Shown here in pieces: positions 50,476 through 59,986 of a DNA stretch of 64,000 nucleotides (within the stretch, counting starts at the first letter, position 1; each line of letters opens with the position of its first letter). The stretch lies in assembly GCF_014649755.1 (NCBI RefSeq), contig NZ_BMTQ01000004.1, positions 1-64,000 of the forward strand. Reading direction: 5' to 3'. The stretch comes from Streptomyces litmocidini. GTDB lineage: Bacteria > Actinomycetota > Actinomycetes > Streptomycetales > Streptomycetaceae. A program made the position numbers and the translations under genes. The notes under the pieces were generated by a model. The model worked only from the letters and a program-made list of their open reading frames with translations. It was not told where the DNA came from and made no database searches.

Positions 50476-51333
50476 GTGAATATCCGCTCCCTCACCCGAG
50501 GCGACGGCGTGCTGATCGGTGCAGCGGTGCTGCTGTTCATCGCCTCGTTCCTCGACGTCGCCGGCTGCACCGCCAGCGCCGACATCTGCGACAAGGTCCC
50601 CACCACGAACTCGTGGGAGATCTCGCAGCTCGGCTGGGGCTCCTTCTTCCTCGGCATCGCCGGCGCCGCCCTCGTCGTCGTCTCCCGCTCCCTGCCGCAG
50701 CCGCGCAAGGTGGTCGGCCTGGAGCTCGGCCAGGTCGGCGCCGCGTTCACCGTCGCGTCCGCCTGGACCCTGCTCATGTGGATCTTCGAGTCGGAGAACT
50801 CCGGCGCGGGCCTGATCCTCGGCCTGATCGCCGCCCTGGTCCTGGCAGGCGCCGCCGTCGCCGGTCCGCTGGTCCCCGCCTTCAAGGCCCCGCTCGTCAG
50901 CGCGCCCGCGCCGCAGACCCCCTCGCCGTACGGCATGCAGCACGGCCAGCCGGGTCAGCCGGGCGTCCCCGGCGGCTACGGCTACCCGGGTGCGCAGCAG
51001 CCGCAGTACGGCGGTCCGCAGGACCCCTCGCAGGGTGCGGGTCAGCCGTTCGGCGCGCAGGCCGTCGCCCCGCAGCCGCAGGCCGCGCAGCAGCCCGAGC
51101 CGCAGGCGGCCGCTCCGGCCGCGCAGCCGGCCTCGGACTTCGCGCCGTTCTGGTTCGCGGTCCCGGTCGCGCGTCCGCTGTACGCGGAGGACGGCTCGCA
51201 GGCGCCGATCGCCGAGCTGGCCCCGGGCACCTGGTACCTGGCGGTCGAGCAGCGCGGTCCGGCCCTGGTGGCCCAGACGCAGGACGGCCGCCGCGGCGTC
51301 CTCCAGGACACGACCGGCATCCAGCGCGGCTAG
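50476..51333 (+). CDS. Membrane protein with Gln/Pro-rich tail (DUF5336-like)
   Basis: The 285-residue protein starts at GTG (VNIRSLTRGDGVLIGAAVLL). It has four spans (about 12-28, 52-70, 86-105, 112-135), then a Gly/Pro/Gln/Tyr-rich tail (PYGMQHGQPGQPGVPGGYGYP) and a short C-terminal beta domain (FAPFWFAVPVARPLYAEDG...GTWYLAVEQRG). It resembles actinobacterial DUF5336 proteins of unknown role. A strong terminator follows. Confidence 0.75.
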   Translation: MNIRSLTRGDGVLIGAAVLLFIASFLDVAGCTASADICDKVPTTNSWEISQLGWGSFFLGIAGAALVVVSRSLPQPRKVVGLELGQVGAAFTVASAWTLLMWIFESENSGAGLILGLIAALVLAGAAVAGPLVPAFKAPLVSAPAPQTPSPYGMQHGQPGQPGVPGGYGYPGAQQPQYGGPQDPSQGAGQPFGAQAVAPQPQAAQQPEPQAAAPAAQPASDFAPFWFAVPVARPLYAEDGSQAPIAELAPGTWYLAVEQRGPALVAQTQDGRRGVLQDTTGIQRG

Positions 51334-51354
51334 CGCCCCCACACGGCCCGCACA

Positions 51355-51392
51355 CGGCCCTCCGACCGGAATCCCTTCCGGTCGGAGGGCCG
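51355..51392 (+). terminator. Very strong stem-loop terminator
   Basis: CGGCCCTCCGACCGGAA (51355-51371) and TTCCGGTCGGAGGGCCG (51376-51392) are a perfect 17-bp stem with a 4-base loop. Confidence 0.88.
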
Positions 51393-51416
51393 TTGCCGTA
51401 CAGTCCCGCACCACAC

Positions 51417-51431
51417 CTGACGTTCCGTCAG
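51417..51431. promoter_or_regulatory. CTGACG palindrome, site C
   Basis: CTGACGTTCCGTCAG is a perfect 6-3-6 palindrome, 14 bases before the LLM oxidoreductase start. Sites A (34125) and B (42574) share the outer CTGAC/GTCAG. Confidence 0.6.
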
Positions 51432-51445
51432 AAGGGATGTGGGGC

Positions 51446-52456
51446 ATGCGACTCGGACTCGCCCTCGGCTACTGGGGCCGCGGCCCCTCCCCCGACCGCC
51501 TCGACCTGGCCCGCGAGGCCGAACGGCTCGGCTACGACTCCGTGTGGACCGCCGAGGCCTGGGGCTCCGACGCCTTCACCGCGCTGACCTGGATCGCCGC
51601 CCACACCAGCCGCATCGGACTGGGCACCGCCGTCGCGCAGATGGCCGCCCGCGCGCCCACCACCACCGCGATGCACGCGCTCACGCTCGACCACCTCTCC
51701 GGCGGCCGCGTGCTGCTCGGGCTCGGCCTGTCCGGGCCGCAGGTCGTCGAGGGCTGGTACGGGCGCCCCTTCCCCCGCTCCCCGCTGACCGCGACCCGCG
51801 AGTACGTGGACGTGGTCCGCCAGGTGCTGCGCCGCGAGGCCCCCGTCCGGCTCGACGGACGCCACCACTCCCACCCGTACAACGGCCCGGACGGCACCGG
51901 CCTCGGCAAGGCCCTCAAGCCGATCACCCATCCCCTGCGCGCCGACGTCCCCGTCCTGCTCGGCGCGGAGGGCCCCAAGAACATCGCGCAGACCCTCGCG
52001 ATCGCCGACGGCTGGCTGCCCCTCTACTGGACGCCCGACCGCTGGGCCGAGGTGTACGCCCTGCCGGCGACGCTTCCCGAGGGCTTCCTCGTCGCGCCCA
52101 TGGTCCGGGCGCGGCTCTGCGAGGACGTGACGGAAGGGCTCCTCCCGGTCAAGGCCATGCTCGGCTTCTACATCGGCGGCATGGGGCACGCGGCCCGCAA
52201 CTTCCACGCCGACCTGATGGGACGCATGGGGTACGAGAAGGAGGCGCGCCGCATCCAGGAGCTGTTCGCGGCGGGCCGGCGCGAGGAGGCCGTGCTCGCC
52301 GTACCGGACGCCTTCGCGGACGAGATCTCGCTCGTCGGGCCCCGGAGGCGGATCGCCGGGCGCCTGGAGACGTGGCGGCGGGGCCCGGTGACGGACCTGC
52401 TGGTCACCTCACCGGACCCCGCCACGCTCCGCCTGCTCGCGGAGCTCAACGCCTGA
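51446..52456 (+). CDS. LLM class F420-dependent oxidoreductase
   Basis: The 336-residue TIM-barrel protein begins MRLGLALGYWGRGPSPDRLD and has RIGLGTAVAQMAARAPTTTAMHALTLDHLSGGRVLLGLGLSGPQVVEGWYG, the F420-type LLM pattern close to mycobacterial enzymes. It would use coenzyme F420 for hydride transfer to an unknown substrate. The last 160 bp are repeated at 61104. The stop TGA is shared with the first bases of the adjacent IS, so the original C terminus may have changed. Confidence 0.9.
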   Translation: MRLGLALGYWGRGPSPDRLDLAREAERLGYDSVWTAEAWGSDAFTALTWIAAHTSRIGLGTAVAQMAARAPTTTAMHALTLDHLSGGRVLLGLGLSGPQVVEGWYGRPFPRSPLTATREYVDVVRQVLRREAPVRLDGRHHSHPYNGPDGTGLGKALKPITHPLRADVPVLLGAEGPKNIAQTLAIADGWLPLYWTPDRWAEVYALPATLPEGFLVAPMVRARLCEDVTEGLLPVKAMLGFYIGGMGHAARNFHADLMGRMGYEKEARRIQELFAAGRREEAVLAVPDAFADEISLVGPRRRIAGRLETWRRGPVTDLLVTSPDPATLRLLAELNA

Positions 52457-53494
52457 CGAGCTGGTGTGCGATTGCGGTGGAGGGGCGGCCGGGCGGGGGC
52501 GGGGCGATCCAGCCTGTGGTGACCATGGTCGACCGGCACGTCCTCGCGCATCAGCTGTTCACAGGGATCTCCTGGCAGCATCCGGCTTGCCCGATGGAGG
52601 AGTTGGCCGACCCGTGGCAGGCTGCCGTGGAGGGTCGCCGTCACAAAGCACGCGGCGAGGCCAGGAAACGCGGGGCGGGGACCGGTACCCGGCATCGGCT
52701 GGTGTTCGTCGACCGGCTGGTCGTCACGCCGATCCATCTGCGGCACGATCTCCCGCACTCCGTCCTCGCCCTGCTGTCCGGTGTCGACCGCTCCACCGTC
52801 ACCCGTGTGATCGGAGAGGTACGCGGGCTTGGGGCCGAACGCGGATGCGCGGTCCCCGACCGTCCGGGCCTGCGGCTGCGGACCCTGGCGGATGTGTTCG
52901 CCTACGCCCGGGCCGAAGGCGTCGAGCTGCGTCTGGACGCCACCGAGGTCCAGGTCCGCCGGCCCGTGGCCGGCCGCGGCGGACGCCGGGCGTTCGCCTC
53001 GGGCAAGAAGAAGCAGAACACCATGAAGGTCACCGTCATCGCCGACTCTCAGGGCCGCACGCTCTGGACCGATGCCCTGCGACCAGGGCGGATGCACGAT
53101 GCGACCGCTGCCCGCAACGAAGGCATCGGGATCTGTTTCCAGCACTTCCCGGACGTGGAAGTGCTTCTGGACGACGGCTGCACCGGGCTCCGGCGCGGCC
53201 ATCCCGGCCAGACGGTCACGCCGCCCGGAAAACCGAACAAGATCGCTTTGCCGCAGGTCCACGCAGCCGGAGAAGAGGCCCGGCACCGCCACTCATCGAA
53301 GCGGATCACCGTCGAACACGCGCTCGCCGACCACAAACGCTGGAAGCAGCTGACCCGCTGGACCCACCGTCGCGAGACTCTGCCCGCCACCTACCGGGCC
53401 ACCGCCGGCCTCGTCTCCGACCGCACCGTCAACGCCTGACCACGACCCCGATCAGGCACTCACGCCTCCACCCCGACCACACACCAGCTCGTCA
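52454..53494 (+). mobile_element. IS5-like insertion sequence with terminal inverted repeats
   Basis: The ends TGACGAGCTGGTGTGCGATT (from 52454) and the reverse complement of the sequence ending at 53494 (TGACGAGCTGGTGTGTGGTC) match at 17 of the first 20 positions, and the similarity continues for a few bases. The element is about 1.04 kb with one transposase gene. No target-site duplication is visible, since the flanks (CAACGCC and TGCGAGG) differ. That suggests rearrangement after insertion. Confidence 0.85.
52525..53439 (+). CDS. DDE transposase (IS5-like, DDE_Tnp_4)
   Basis: The 304-residue protein has an N-terminal HTH_Tnp_4 region (LVVTPIHLRHDLPHSVLALLSGVDRSTVTRVI) and DDE residues in LRLDATEVQVRRP, EVLLDDGCTGLRRGHPG and RITVEHALADHKRWK. 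It appears intact; a few in-frame GTGs upstream (52516, 52519) are alternative starts. It would mobilise the element by cut-and-paste. Confidence 0.88.
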   Translation: MVDRHVLAHQLFTGISWQHPACPMEELADPWQAAVEGRRHKARGEARKRGAGTGTRHRLVFVDRLVVTPIHLRHDLPHSVLALLSGVDRSTVTRVIGEVRGLGAERGCAVPDRPGLRLRTLADVFAYARAEGVELRLDATEVQVRRPVAGRGGRRAFASGKKKQNTMKVTVIADSQGRTLWTDALRPGRMHDATAARNEGIGICFQHFPDVEVLLDDGCTGLRRGHPGQTVTPPGKPNKIALPQVHAAGEEARHRHSSKRITVEHALADHKRWKQLTRWTHRRETLPATYRATAGLVSDRTVNA

Positions 53495-53582
53495 TGCGAG
53501 GGCTGGCGTGTTCGGCCGGGGGAGTCCTCGCCCCCTTGACGGCAGCTGCGTCAGTTGGGCCAGGGGGGCGAGGAGGCATGGG

Positions 53583-55112
53583 TCAGAGGGTGACCATCAG
53601 CGTGCCGCCGTCGAAGTAGGTGCCCATGTTCTTGCGCACCGAGACCTCGCCGTTGCCGATCACGTGAACGTACATGTCGGCCTTGCCGTCGCCGGTGGTG
53701 TCACCGAAGCGGAGTCGCCCCATGTCGCTGCCGGTGACGAAGCGTCCCCAGCCGGTGGACCAGTGGGTGCCGCCGTCGAAGTAGGTGCCCATGTTCTTGC
53801 GGACGGCGATGTTGCCGTCGGTGCCGTGGACGATCAGGTCGGCCTTGCCGTCGCCGGTGATGTCGGCGAAGTACAGGCGACCCAGGTCGGTGCCGGTGAC
53901 GAAGCGTCCCCAGCCGGTGGACCAGTGGGTGCCGCCGTCGAAGTAGGTGCCCATGTTCTTGCGGACGGCGATGTTGCCGTCGGTGCCGTGGACGATCAGG
54001 TCGTCCTTGCCGTCGCCGGTGATGTCGGCGAAGTAGAGCCGTCCGAGGTCGGTGCCGTTGACGAAGCGTCCCCAGCCGGTGGACCAGTGGGTGCCGCCGT
54101 CGAAGTAGGTGCCCATGTTCTTGCGGACACTGATGTTGCCGTCGGTGCCGTGGACGATCAGGTCGTCCTTGCCGTCGCCGGTGATGTCGGCGAAGTAGAG
54201 CCGTCCCATGTCGTCGCCGGTGAGGAAGCGCCCCCAGCCGTTCGACATGACGGTGCCCGCACCGAAGCTGCTGCCGAGGTTGCGGTGGACGACCACCGCA
54301 CCGTCGATGCGCTGCAGCACGAGGTCGTCCTTGCCGTCGCCGTCGATGTCGGCGGGCGTGACCTTCTCACGGCTGACGATTTCCTTCACCCAGCCGGCCA
54401 GCCCGTCGACACGGGTGTCGACGGCGTTGGTACGGGTCTCGGCCGGGTCGATGCCCAGACAGCCGCCCTGCCACGACCGGGAGCCCACAGCGACGAGTTC
54501 GGGGGTTCCGTTGACCGTGCGCAGGGCCGGGCCGCCGGCGTCCCCCTGGCAGACGGTCGCGGTGTCGGAACCGTCAAGGTTCACGTCCGTGCCGGTGGTG
54601 GAAGCGACGGTGAAGGTGCCGCTGTGGAGCTTGTTGGGCACCCACTCGGTCTTCGTCCGGCCGAATCCGGCCTTCGTCAGCTGCTCCCCGGCGGTGGCGG
54701 CGGTGGTGGCGACCCGGACCGGGACGGCGACGGATCCGGGAACCCTGGTGCTGAGTCTGACCAGAACCAGATCACGGTCGGCGTGGGGTACGAGGGCGAG
54801 GGCCTGCTGGACGCTGCCTCCGGTCTGCGTCAGGTCGGTGCGGCCGACGGTGACGGTGGTGGCGACCGCGGGCCTGCCGGTGTCGGAGATGCCGGCGGTG
54901 GTGAAGCAGCTCTTCGCGGTGAGAACCCACTGCGGGTCGACGAGCGTGCCGGTGCAGGCCGTTTTCTCCCCGATAGCGATCTTTGCGGTGAAGTTCAGCT
55001 GCGCTGGGGCGTCGCCACCGTCAAGGGCGGCGGCGGGGAGGACGGTGGCGGCGGTGGCGAGCACGGTGGCGGCGCCGGCAGCCCACACGAAGCGCGAACG
55101 CTTTGCTGTCAT
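53583..55112 (-). CDS. Trypsin-fold pseudoprotease with FG-GAP repeats
   Basis: The 509-residue secreted protein has a signal peptide (residues 1 to about 29) and an S1 trypsin-like fold to about 245. The expected catalytic His is Ser68 (LTAKSCF, usual TAAHC) and the catalytic Ser is Ala192 (CQGDAGGP, usual GDSGGP); only Asp114 remains. It should therefore lack protease activity. Five calcium-binding FG-GAP/VCBS motifs follow (DIDGDGKDD, DITGDGKDD and so on). The DNA of this part is nearly identical 162-bp repeats. A binding or adhesive role outside the cell is likely. Confidence 0.85.
   Translation of the reverse strand: MTAKRSRFVWAAGAATVLATAATVLPAAALDGGDAPAQLNFTAKIAIGEKTACTGTLVDPQWVLTAKSCFTTAGISDTGRPAVATTVTVGRTDLTQTGGSVQQALALVPHADRDLVLVRLSTRVPGSVAVPVRVATTAATAGEQLTKAGFGRTKTEWVPNKLHSGTFTVASTTGTDVNLDGSDTATVCQGDAGGPALRTVNGTPELVAVGSRSWQGGCLGIDPAETRTNAVDTRVDGLAGWVKEIVSREKVTPADIDGDGKDDLVLQRIDGAVVVHRNLGSSFGAGTVMSNGWGRFLTGDDMGRLYFADITGDGKDDLIVHGTDGNISVRKNMGTYFDGGTHWSTGWGRFVNGTDLGRLYFADITGDGKDDLIVHGTDGNIAVRKNMGTYFDGGTHWSTGWGRFVTGTDLGRLYFADITGDGKADLIVHGTDGNIAVRKNMGTYFDGGTHWSTGWGRFVTGSDMGRLRFGDTTGDGKADMYVHVIGNGEVSVRKNMGTYFDGGTLMVTL
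53730..54240. repeat. 162-bp coding tandem repeats (FG-GAP)
   Basis: Units with identical marker CAGTGGGTGCCGCCGTCGAA begin at 53761, 53923 and 54085, exactly 162 bp (54 codons) apart, with a few mismatches. Diverged copies lie on both sides. Confidence 0.85.
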
Positions 55113-55208
55113 GAGTGTTCCTTGATGATGAAGGAGGAGAGCTTGGGCTGCTGCATGAGTTGTCTCCTTGCTGCGGGGCCCAAGAGGTGAACAGGCTTTC
55201 TGGCCTAC

Positions 55209-55706
55209 CTACTTGGAGGTGCGGATCTCGACGAGCATGTGGTCGCGGCCCTCAGGGTCGGCACTCTCGCCGACCGCGGTCCAGACGTTCTTGGCGACGT
55301 CGAAGGACTTCTCCTCAGTGCCGACCGTCATGTCGACCTGGGCGTTCTGGTCGACGCTGCCCTTGACGGCGTACACGGAGGGGATCTCAAGCGTCAGCCA
55401 GCCGCTGTTCCCGGTGACCTTGAAGCAGATCTTGTCCCTGCTGCGGGCCCAGACCTCGAGCAGTCCGGTCTCGCCGGCGCAGTCGGCCAGCATGATGTGC
55501 CCGTCGCCCCGCTTCAGGACGATGTTCTTCTCGGCGAGGATCTTGTCCGCGTTCGGGTAGTCGTAATTCTCCACGGCATAACCGGGTGCCTCATCGGCCA
55601 CGGATTCGGCGTTCCCCGCCGGTCGGCCCGCCGACGAAGTCGTCCACAGCACGGCCGCCAAGCCGGCGGCGCATGTCGTCGCAATGATGCGAGTGGCGAG
55701 TTTCAT
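55209..55706 (-). CDS. Small secreted protein of the island
   Basis: The 165-residue protein has a signal peptide (MKLATRIIATTCAAGLAAVLWTTSSAG) and a mature part with two cysteines (ADCAGE, KICFKV) and beta-rich sequence (SGWLTLEIPSVYAVKGSVDQNAQVDMTVG). GGGAG precedes the ATG. It is close behind the pseudoprotease gene, but read in the same leftward direction upstream of it, so they may be co-transcribed. I do not recognise a family. Confidence 0.65.
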   Translation of the reverse strand: MKLATRIIATTCAAGLAAVLWTTSSAGRPAGNAESVADEAPGYAVENYDYPNADKILAEKNIVLKRGDGHIMLADCAGETGLLEVWARSRDKICFKVTGNSGWLTLEIPSVYAVKGSVDQNAQVDMTVGTEEKSFDVAKNVWTAVGESADPEGRDHMLVEIRTSK

Positions 55707-56428
55707 ATGCAGCTCCCTCTTGCAGATCAGGCGTCTCATCCCCTTTTGCCGTGCATAGCGACGCGTCCCGGCCGGGTGCCTATACGCCGTTTCAGGGAAA
55801 TGCGAGCAAGTCGTGGATGCAGCCGGTACGACGGCTGCCGATATTTTCGCGCAGGTCACTTCAGGCCACCTGGCGAGGTGCGCAAATTTATCCAGGCGAG
55901 CTGAAACGGCTTTCCGCGGCGCCTCATTCAAGAACTCGATCCCTCCACATGTCCAACTGGATAAATCGGAAGTTGCCATACAGATTCGGCGAATTCACCT
56001 GCCGAAACAGCCAGGATTACGAAGGTTGTAGGGATGATCGTGAAGGATTCGTGAAGATCACGAGGTGCGATCTACACGAATGTGTGGGCTTTGACGCGTG
56101 AATGGAAATTCCATCGAGAGATGTTTGGGGTCGAAATTTCCAATTTGCTGGACGGGGTGCGCTTTGCGATCCACCGTGAACGCCGGAGTCGATTCCCCTG
56201 GAAAACGGAACAATTGCCACAGATTAATCCGTAGAGTTGCGCACCGCATTGCTAGTGAATTGACGTTTAACTGAATGAATGTTGGGATCATGTCGTCTCG
56301 ACGCCCGGGCGGCACCTGCGCGCCATTCGTGCATCTGTCTGGGCGATGTGGGGGACGGGCGGCACCGTGCCGCGCCATCGGGGCGAGTACGGGTCGGACA
56401 GACACAGTGAGAGTGGAAAGGAGTCGTG
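55707..56428. other. A+T-richer 720-bp divergent intergenic region
   Basis: This gap between the leftward secreted-protein gene and the rightward ALF gene has markedly more A+T than the surroundings, and no convincing gene. It holds the palindrome TCGTGA-AGA-TCACGA (56049-56063) beside a direct repeat TCGTGAAG. A TTGACG at 56259-56264 could be a -35 box for the ALF gene, but no good -10 was found. The composition marks recently acquired DNA. Confidence 0.5.
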
Positions 56429-59400
56429 ATGTCACAGCAATCACGGCGGGGGTTGAGTAGGCGTCAGGCGCTGGCCATTTTCACCGGGGTGGCGGCCGGC
56501 AGCGTGCTGTCCAGCGGTATGTTCGGGACGCGCCCGGCGTACGCGGCGGGCGGTTCGGGTGGCACGCCGGCGGTGCCCGAGGGATCCGGGCTTCCGGATA
56601 CCGATCGCGGCAAGGTGGTCTGGGCATACCGATCGGGCCGCCGGGCCGTCCGCACCGCGGCGGCCGCGGCGCTGGTGGGCTCCAACGCGGCCATAACGGA
56701 TTTCCTCAGTCAGAAGGCGCCTGTGGCCTGGGCCGAGGACAACAGGTTCGCGCTCGCGGAGTCCCTGGCCACAGCGGGCCTGGCGACGCGCAACGTCATC
56801 GGTACGGCGTTGTCCAGCGGGGACGCAGCGGTCGAGGCCGTCCTCCAGGGCGGTTTCCAGACTGCCGTGGACGAGGATCTCAGGGTGGCCGTGAGTACGG
56901 TCCAGGCCCGCGGTTCCAAGGCTGTGAAGCGTGCTGCGTCCGCCGCGCTGGCGGCCGATTCCCCCTTCGCATTGCGCGCCTTCCTCAGTGACGGGCGGTT
57001 CACCGCGCAGGAGGAGGACGATCGTGTGCAGGTGATGACCATCCTCGCCTCAGCGTCACCGCAGGTGTCCGAGTACGCGAATCGGGCCATGAACGACGGG
57101 TCGGCCAGGGCCATCCGGTGGTTCCTGGAGACGGGCCAGTACATCGCCCGGGCACGCGACGAGGAATCGGCCACGATCCAGCAGTTGGTCGACATCGTGG
57201 AGAAGGAAGGACGCCGCGCCGGTCTGAAGACCGACGAGGCCGTCGAACTGTCCAACCAGGCGGTCAGTGCTTCCGAGAAGGCGAAGGCCTCCGCGTTGGA
57301 GGCCAAGGCCGAGGCCCTGGCTGCCGAGCAGGACGTCACACGCTCGGCCAAGGCGGCGGGGAAGGCGGCGCAGGCCGCCATGGGCGCGGCCGCGGCCGCG
57401 TCGACCGCGGTGTCGGCCTCACGGACGGCACAGGCCGCCGCACAGCGTTCGGTGGCTGCCGCCAACGCGGCAGCCGCGGCTGCGGCATCGGCGGGACGCG
57501 CCGCGGCGAATGCGTATCGTGCGGCGATCGCCGCTTCCAAGGACAGGGCGATGGCGGGCGCGGCCACCGCGGCGGCGGACGTCGCGCTGAAGCTGGTGGG
57601 CTTCGTGCGCACGGTGGCCGCCAAGGCAGACATGGCGGCCTTGGCTTCCGACGCGGCGGTGCGGGCGGGCGACGCCGCCCGCAGCTCGGCGGTGAACGCG
57701 GCCGCCGCCGCCGGCGCGGCGGCCGATGCGGCCGTGGCCTCCGGAGCAGCCCAGTCCGAGGCCGCTGCCGCGAAGCGGGCCGCCGCCGAGGCGGACACCG
57801 CCGCGGCCAGGGCGACCCAGGCGGCGGGCAGGGCGCGGAACCTGGCCGCTCAGTCGGCCGCCGCTGCCCGCGCGGCACGTGACGCGGCCAACAGCGCCGC
57901 CGATCACGCCGAGAAGGCCGCGGCCGCGGCCAAGGAAGCGGCCGCCCACGCCGGTGAGGCGGTCGACTACGCCAACCGGTCCACGCTGGCTGCCAACGCC
58001 GCTGTCGCGGCGGCGAATGCCGCCGCCGCCGCGGTCGTCAAGGCGCGGGATGTCGAACAGGCGGCTCGCCAGGCCGAGGCCGAGAGTCTGGCCGAGGAGA
58101 CCAGCGAGGGGATCGAGCAGGCACGGCTCGCGGCGCAAGCGGAGTCGAACGAGCTCGAACGGTTCAACCGGGAGCGGACCCAGGAGGCACGCCTCTCCGA
58201 AGAGCTCCGGGCACTCATCAGCTCTGCGGAATCAACACTCCGGAACGGAACCATCGAGCAGGCCGCGGAGGCCGGACGCAAGGCGGCGGTCCGCCTCTTG
58301 GACGGCCCTGGGACCTGGACCCGTCAGGCAGCAGAATACGCGCTGGCCGGTTCGGACCAGGACGTCGTCAACTGGATCGAGACCGACCGCGTCCTCGCGC
58401 TGCAGCAGGACAACGTCGAGAACGTCGCGGCGCTCGCCGCGATGTCGACGAAGGCCGTGGCCACGGCGGCCGTGGCGGCTCTGAAGACCGAAGACCCCGC
58501 CAAGATCAAGGCGTTCCTGGAGACCGGAGCGGTCGAGGCGGCCGCTGATGACAACCGGGTCGAGGTGGCCAGGATCCTGGCCGACCCCAGCAGCGGCAAG
58601 AGGGTGCGAAGCGAGGCAGCGGCCGCACTGGACGCGGGGACCGCCGAGGCCGTGCACACCTTCCTGTGGGTCGGCCGCGAGGCGGCCGTACGCGAGGACG
58701 ACCAGGTGGCCGCGTCCACGCTCCTCGCCAGCGGAGGCCCTTACACCAAGGCGGCGGCGCAGATCGCGCTCGAGGGCGACACCTTCATGCTCCGCCAGTT
58801 CATCGCGACCACTCAGTACGACTTCGCGCGGATCGACCACGATCGCGCCACGCACATCAGCGCGGTCCGTGCGTCGATCGCACGCGCGGCCAAGATCGCG
58901 GCGAACGCGCAGGAGGACGCGGCCCGCGCCTCCGAGGCTGCCGCCATCGCACGCCAGGCCGCTGACAAGGCGACCGAGTGGGCCAACCTCGCCAAGGGTT
59001 ACGCCGAGGATGCGGCGAAGTCTGCACAAGAAGCACGTGACAACGCCGAGGCCGCCGAGAGGTCCGCGGCCGAAGCGGCGAAGTCCGCCCTCACCGCGAG
59101 CAACGCGGCCGCCGCGGCAGTCAGGTCGAGCCGCGTGGCACGCCAGGCCGCGACGCGAGCCGTGCGGTCCGCCGAGACCGCCGCGCGATACTCCACGGAC
59201 GCCGCGGTCGCGGCAACGATAGCCCGCAAGCAGGCACTCGAAGCCGGCAAGGACGCCGTCGCCGCCGCGCAGTCCGCAACCCAGGCCTACCAACTTGCTA
59301 TCGAGGCCGCGGTGCGCCAGGCGATCCAGAACGCCATCGACAATGCGAGCGTTCCCGTCGGCGACGACGACGGCGAACTTCCGCCCGGAGCCGAGAGCTG

Positions 59401-59986
59401 TCTGACGCCGTTCGGCAATCCCATCCCGTCCGGAAACGGCGCTACACCGTTCGAGCTGGGGTGGAGCTGGCTCACGGGGGGCGGCGATCGGTCCCAGTGT
59501 TTCGGCCCGAACGACAAGTTCACCAGCATCTACCGCGAGCATCCCTGGACCGACAAGACCCTCAACTACTTCGCTGATCGGGTGCGGTCCGGGAACTACG
59601 AGCTGGGCCACACGTACATGTACGACTACAGTCTCGACGGCGTCCAGGGCCTGAAGTGGCTCAGAGACGCCGGGGCCACGCAACCAGCAGACGGATTCCT
59701 GACCGGGTACACCGGAAACTCCGCGTACGCGTTCATGGGCTCACAGCAGATCCGGATGACCCCCATCCGGAAGAACGCGGACGGCAGCGTGGTGTGGCGG
59801 TACACGGCGTACAGCGAGCAGAGCGCGGAGTCCGCAACCCGCCCGCCTGTCATCGGGTACCAAGACTGGTACAAGGAGACCGCCGGCAAGGCCATCAACG
59901 GTTTGATCGACTGGGTCAGCGGCGACTCAGGGCCAGGGTCGACCATGACCGTGGTTGTCGAGTTCAACGTGACGCTGGGGCCGTAG
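56429..59986 (+). CDS. Tat-exported ALF-repeat protein with novel C-terminal domain
   Basis: The 1185-residue protein starts at ATG with AAAGGAG five bases upstream. It has a twin-arginine signal (SRRGLSRRQALAIFTG...PAYAAG). Residues about 45 to 245 and 600 to 810 are ALF-type repeats. An Ala-rich coiled coil lies at about 248 to 600 and again at 810 to 975. A C-terminal domain (about 991 to 1185) begins with Cys (ESCLTPFGNP), has a second Cys (SQCFGPND) and many aromatics, and is unlike anything I recognise. The layout of a long stalk plus compact tip resembles polymorphic toxins. The stop overlaps the next gene by one base. Confidence 0.85.
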   Translation: MSQQSRRGLSRRQALAIFTGVAAGSVLSSGMFGTRPAYAAGGSGGTPAVPEGSGLPDTDRGKVVWAYRSGRRAVRTAAAAALVGSNAAITDFLSQKAPVAWAEDNRFALAESLATAGLATRNVIGTALSSGDAAVEAVLQGGFQTAVDEDLRVAVSTVQARGSKAVKRAASAALAADSPFALRAFLSDGRFTAQEEDDRVQVMTILASASPQVSEYANRAMNDGSARAIRWFLETGQYIARARDEESATIQQLVDIVEKEGRRAGLKTDEAVELSNQAVSASEKAKASALEAKAEALAAEQDVTRSAKAAGKAAQAAMGAAAAASTAVSASRTAQAAAQRSVAAANAAAAAAASAGRAAANAYRAAIAASKDRAMAGAATAAADVALKLVGFVRTVAAKADMAALASDAAVRAGDAARSSAVNAAAAAGAAADAAVASGAAQSEAAAAKRAAAEADTAAARATQAAGRARNLAAQSAAAARAARDAANSAADHAEKAAAAAKEAAAHAGEAVDYANRSTLAANAAVAAANAAAAAVVKARDVEQAARQAEAESLAEETSEGIEQARLAAQAESNELERFNRERTQEARLSEELRALISSAESTLRNGTIEQAAEAGRKAAVRLLDGPGTWTRQAAEYALAGSDQDVVNWIETDRVLALQQDNVENVAALAAMSTKAVATAAVAALKTEDPAKIKAFLETGAVEAAADDNRVEVARILADPSSGKRVRSEAAAALDAGTAEAVHTFLWVGREAAVREDDQVAASTLLASGGPYTKAAAQIALEGDTFMLRQFIATTQYDFARIDHDRATHISAVRASIARAAKIAANAQEDAARASEAAAIARQAADKATEWANLAKGYAEDAAKSAQEARDNAEAAERSAAEAAKSALTASNAAAAAVRSSRVARQAATRAVRSAETAARYSTDAAVAATIARKQALEAGKDAVAAAQSATQAYQLAIEAAVRQAIQNAIDNASVPVGDDDGELPPGAESCLTPFGNPIPSGNGATPFELGWSWLTGGGDRSQCFGPNDKFTSIYREHPWTDKTLNYFADRVRSGNYELGHTYMYDYSLDGVQGLKWLRDAGATQPADGFLTGYTGNSAYAFMGSQQIRMTPIRKNADGSVVWRYTAYSEQSAESATRPPVIGYQDWYKETAGKAINGLIDWVSGDSGPGSTMTVVVEFNVTLGP

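Noticed and set aside
55707..56428. Short frames in the gap before the ALF gene
   Set aside because: None has a ribosome site plus codon use typical of the genome; the region looks non-coding.
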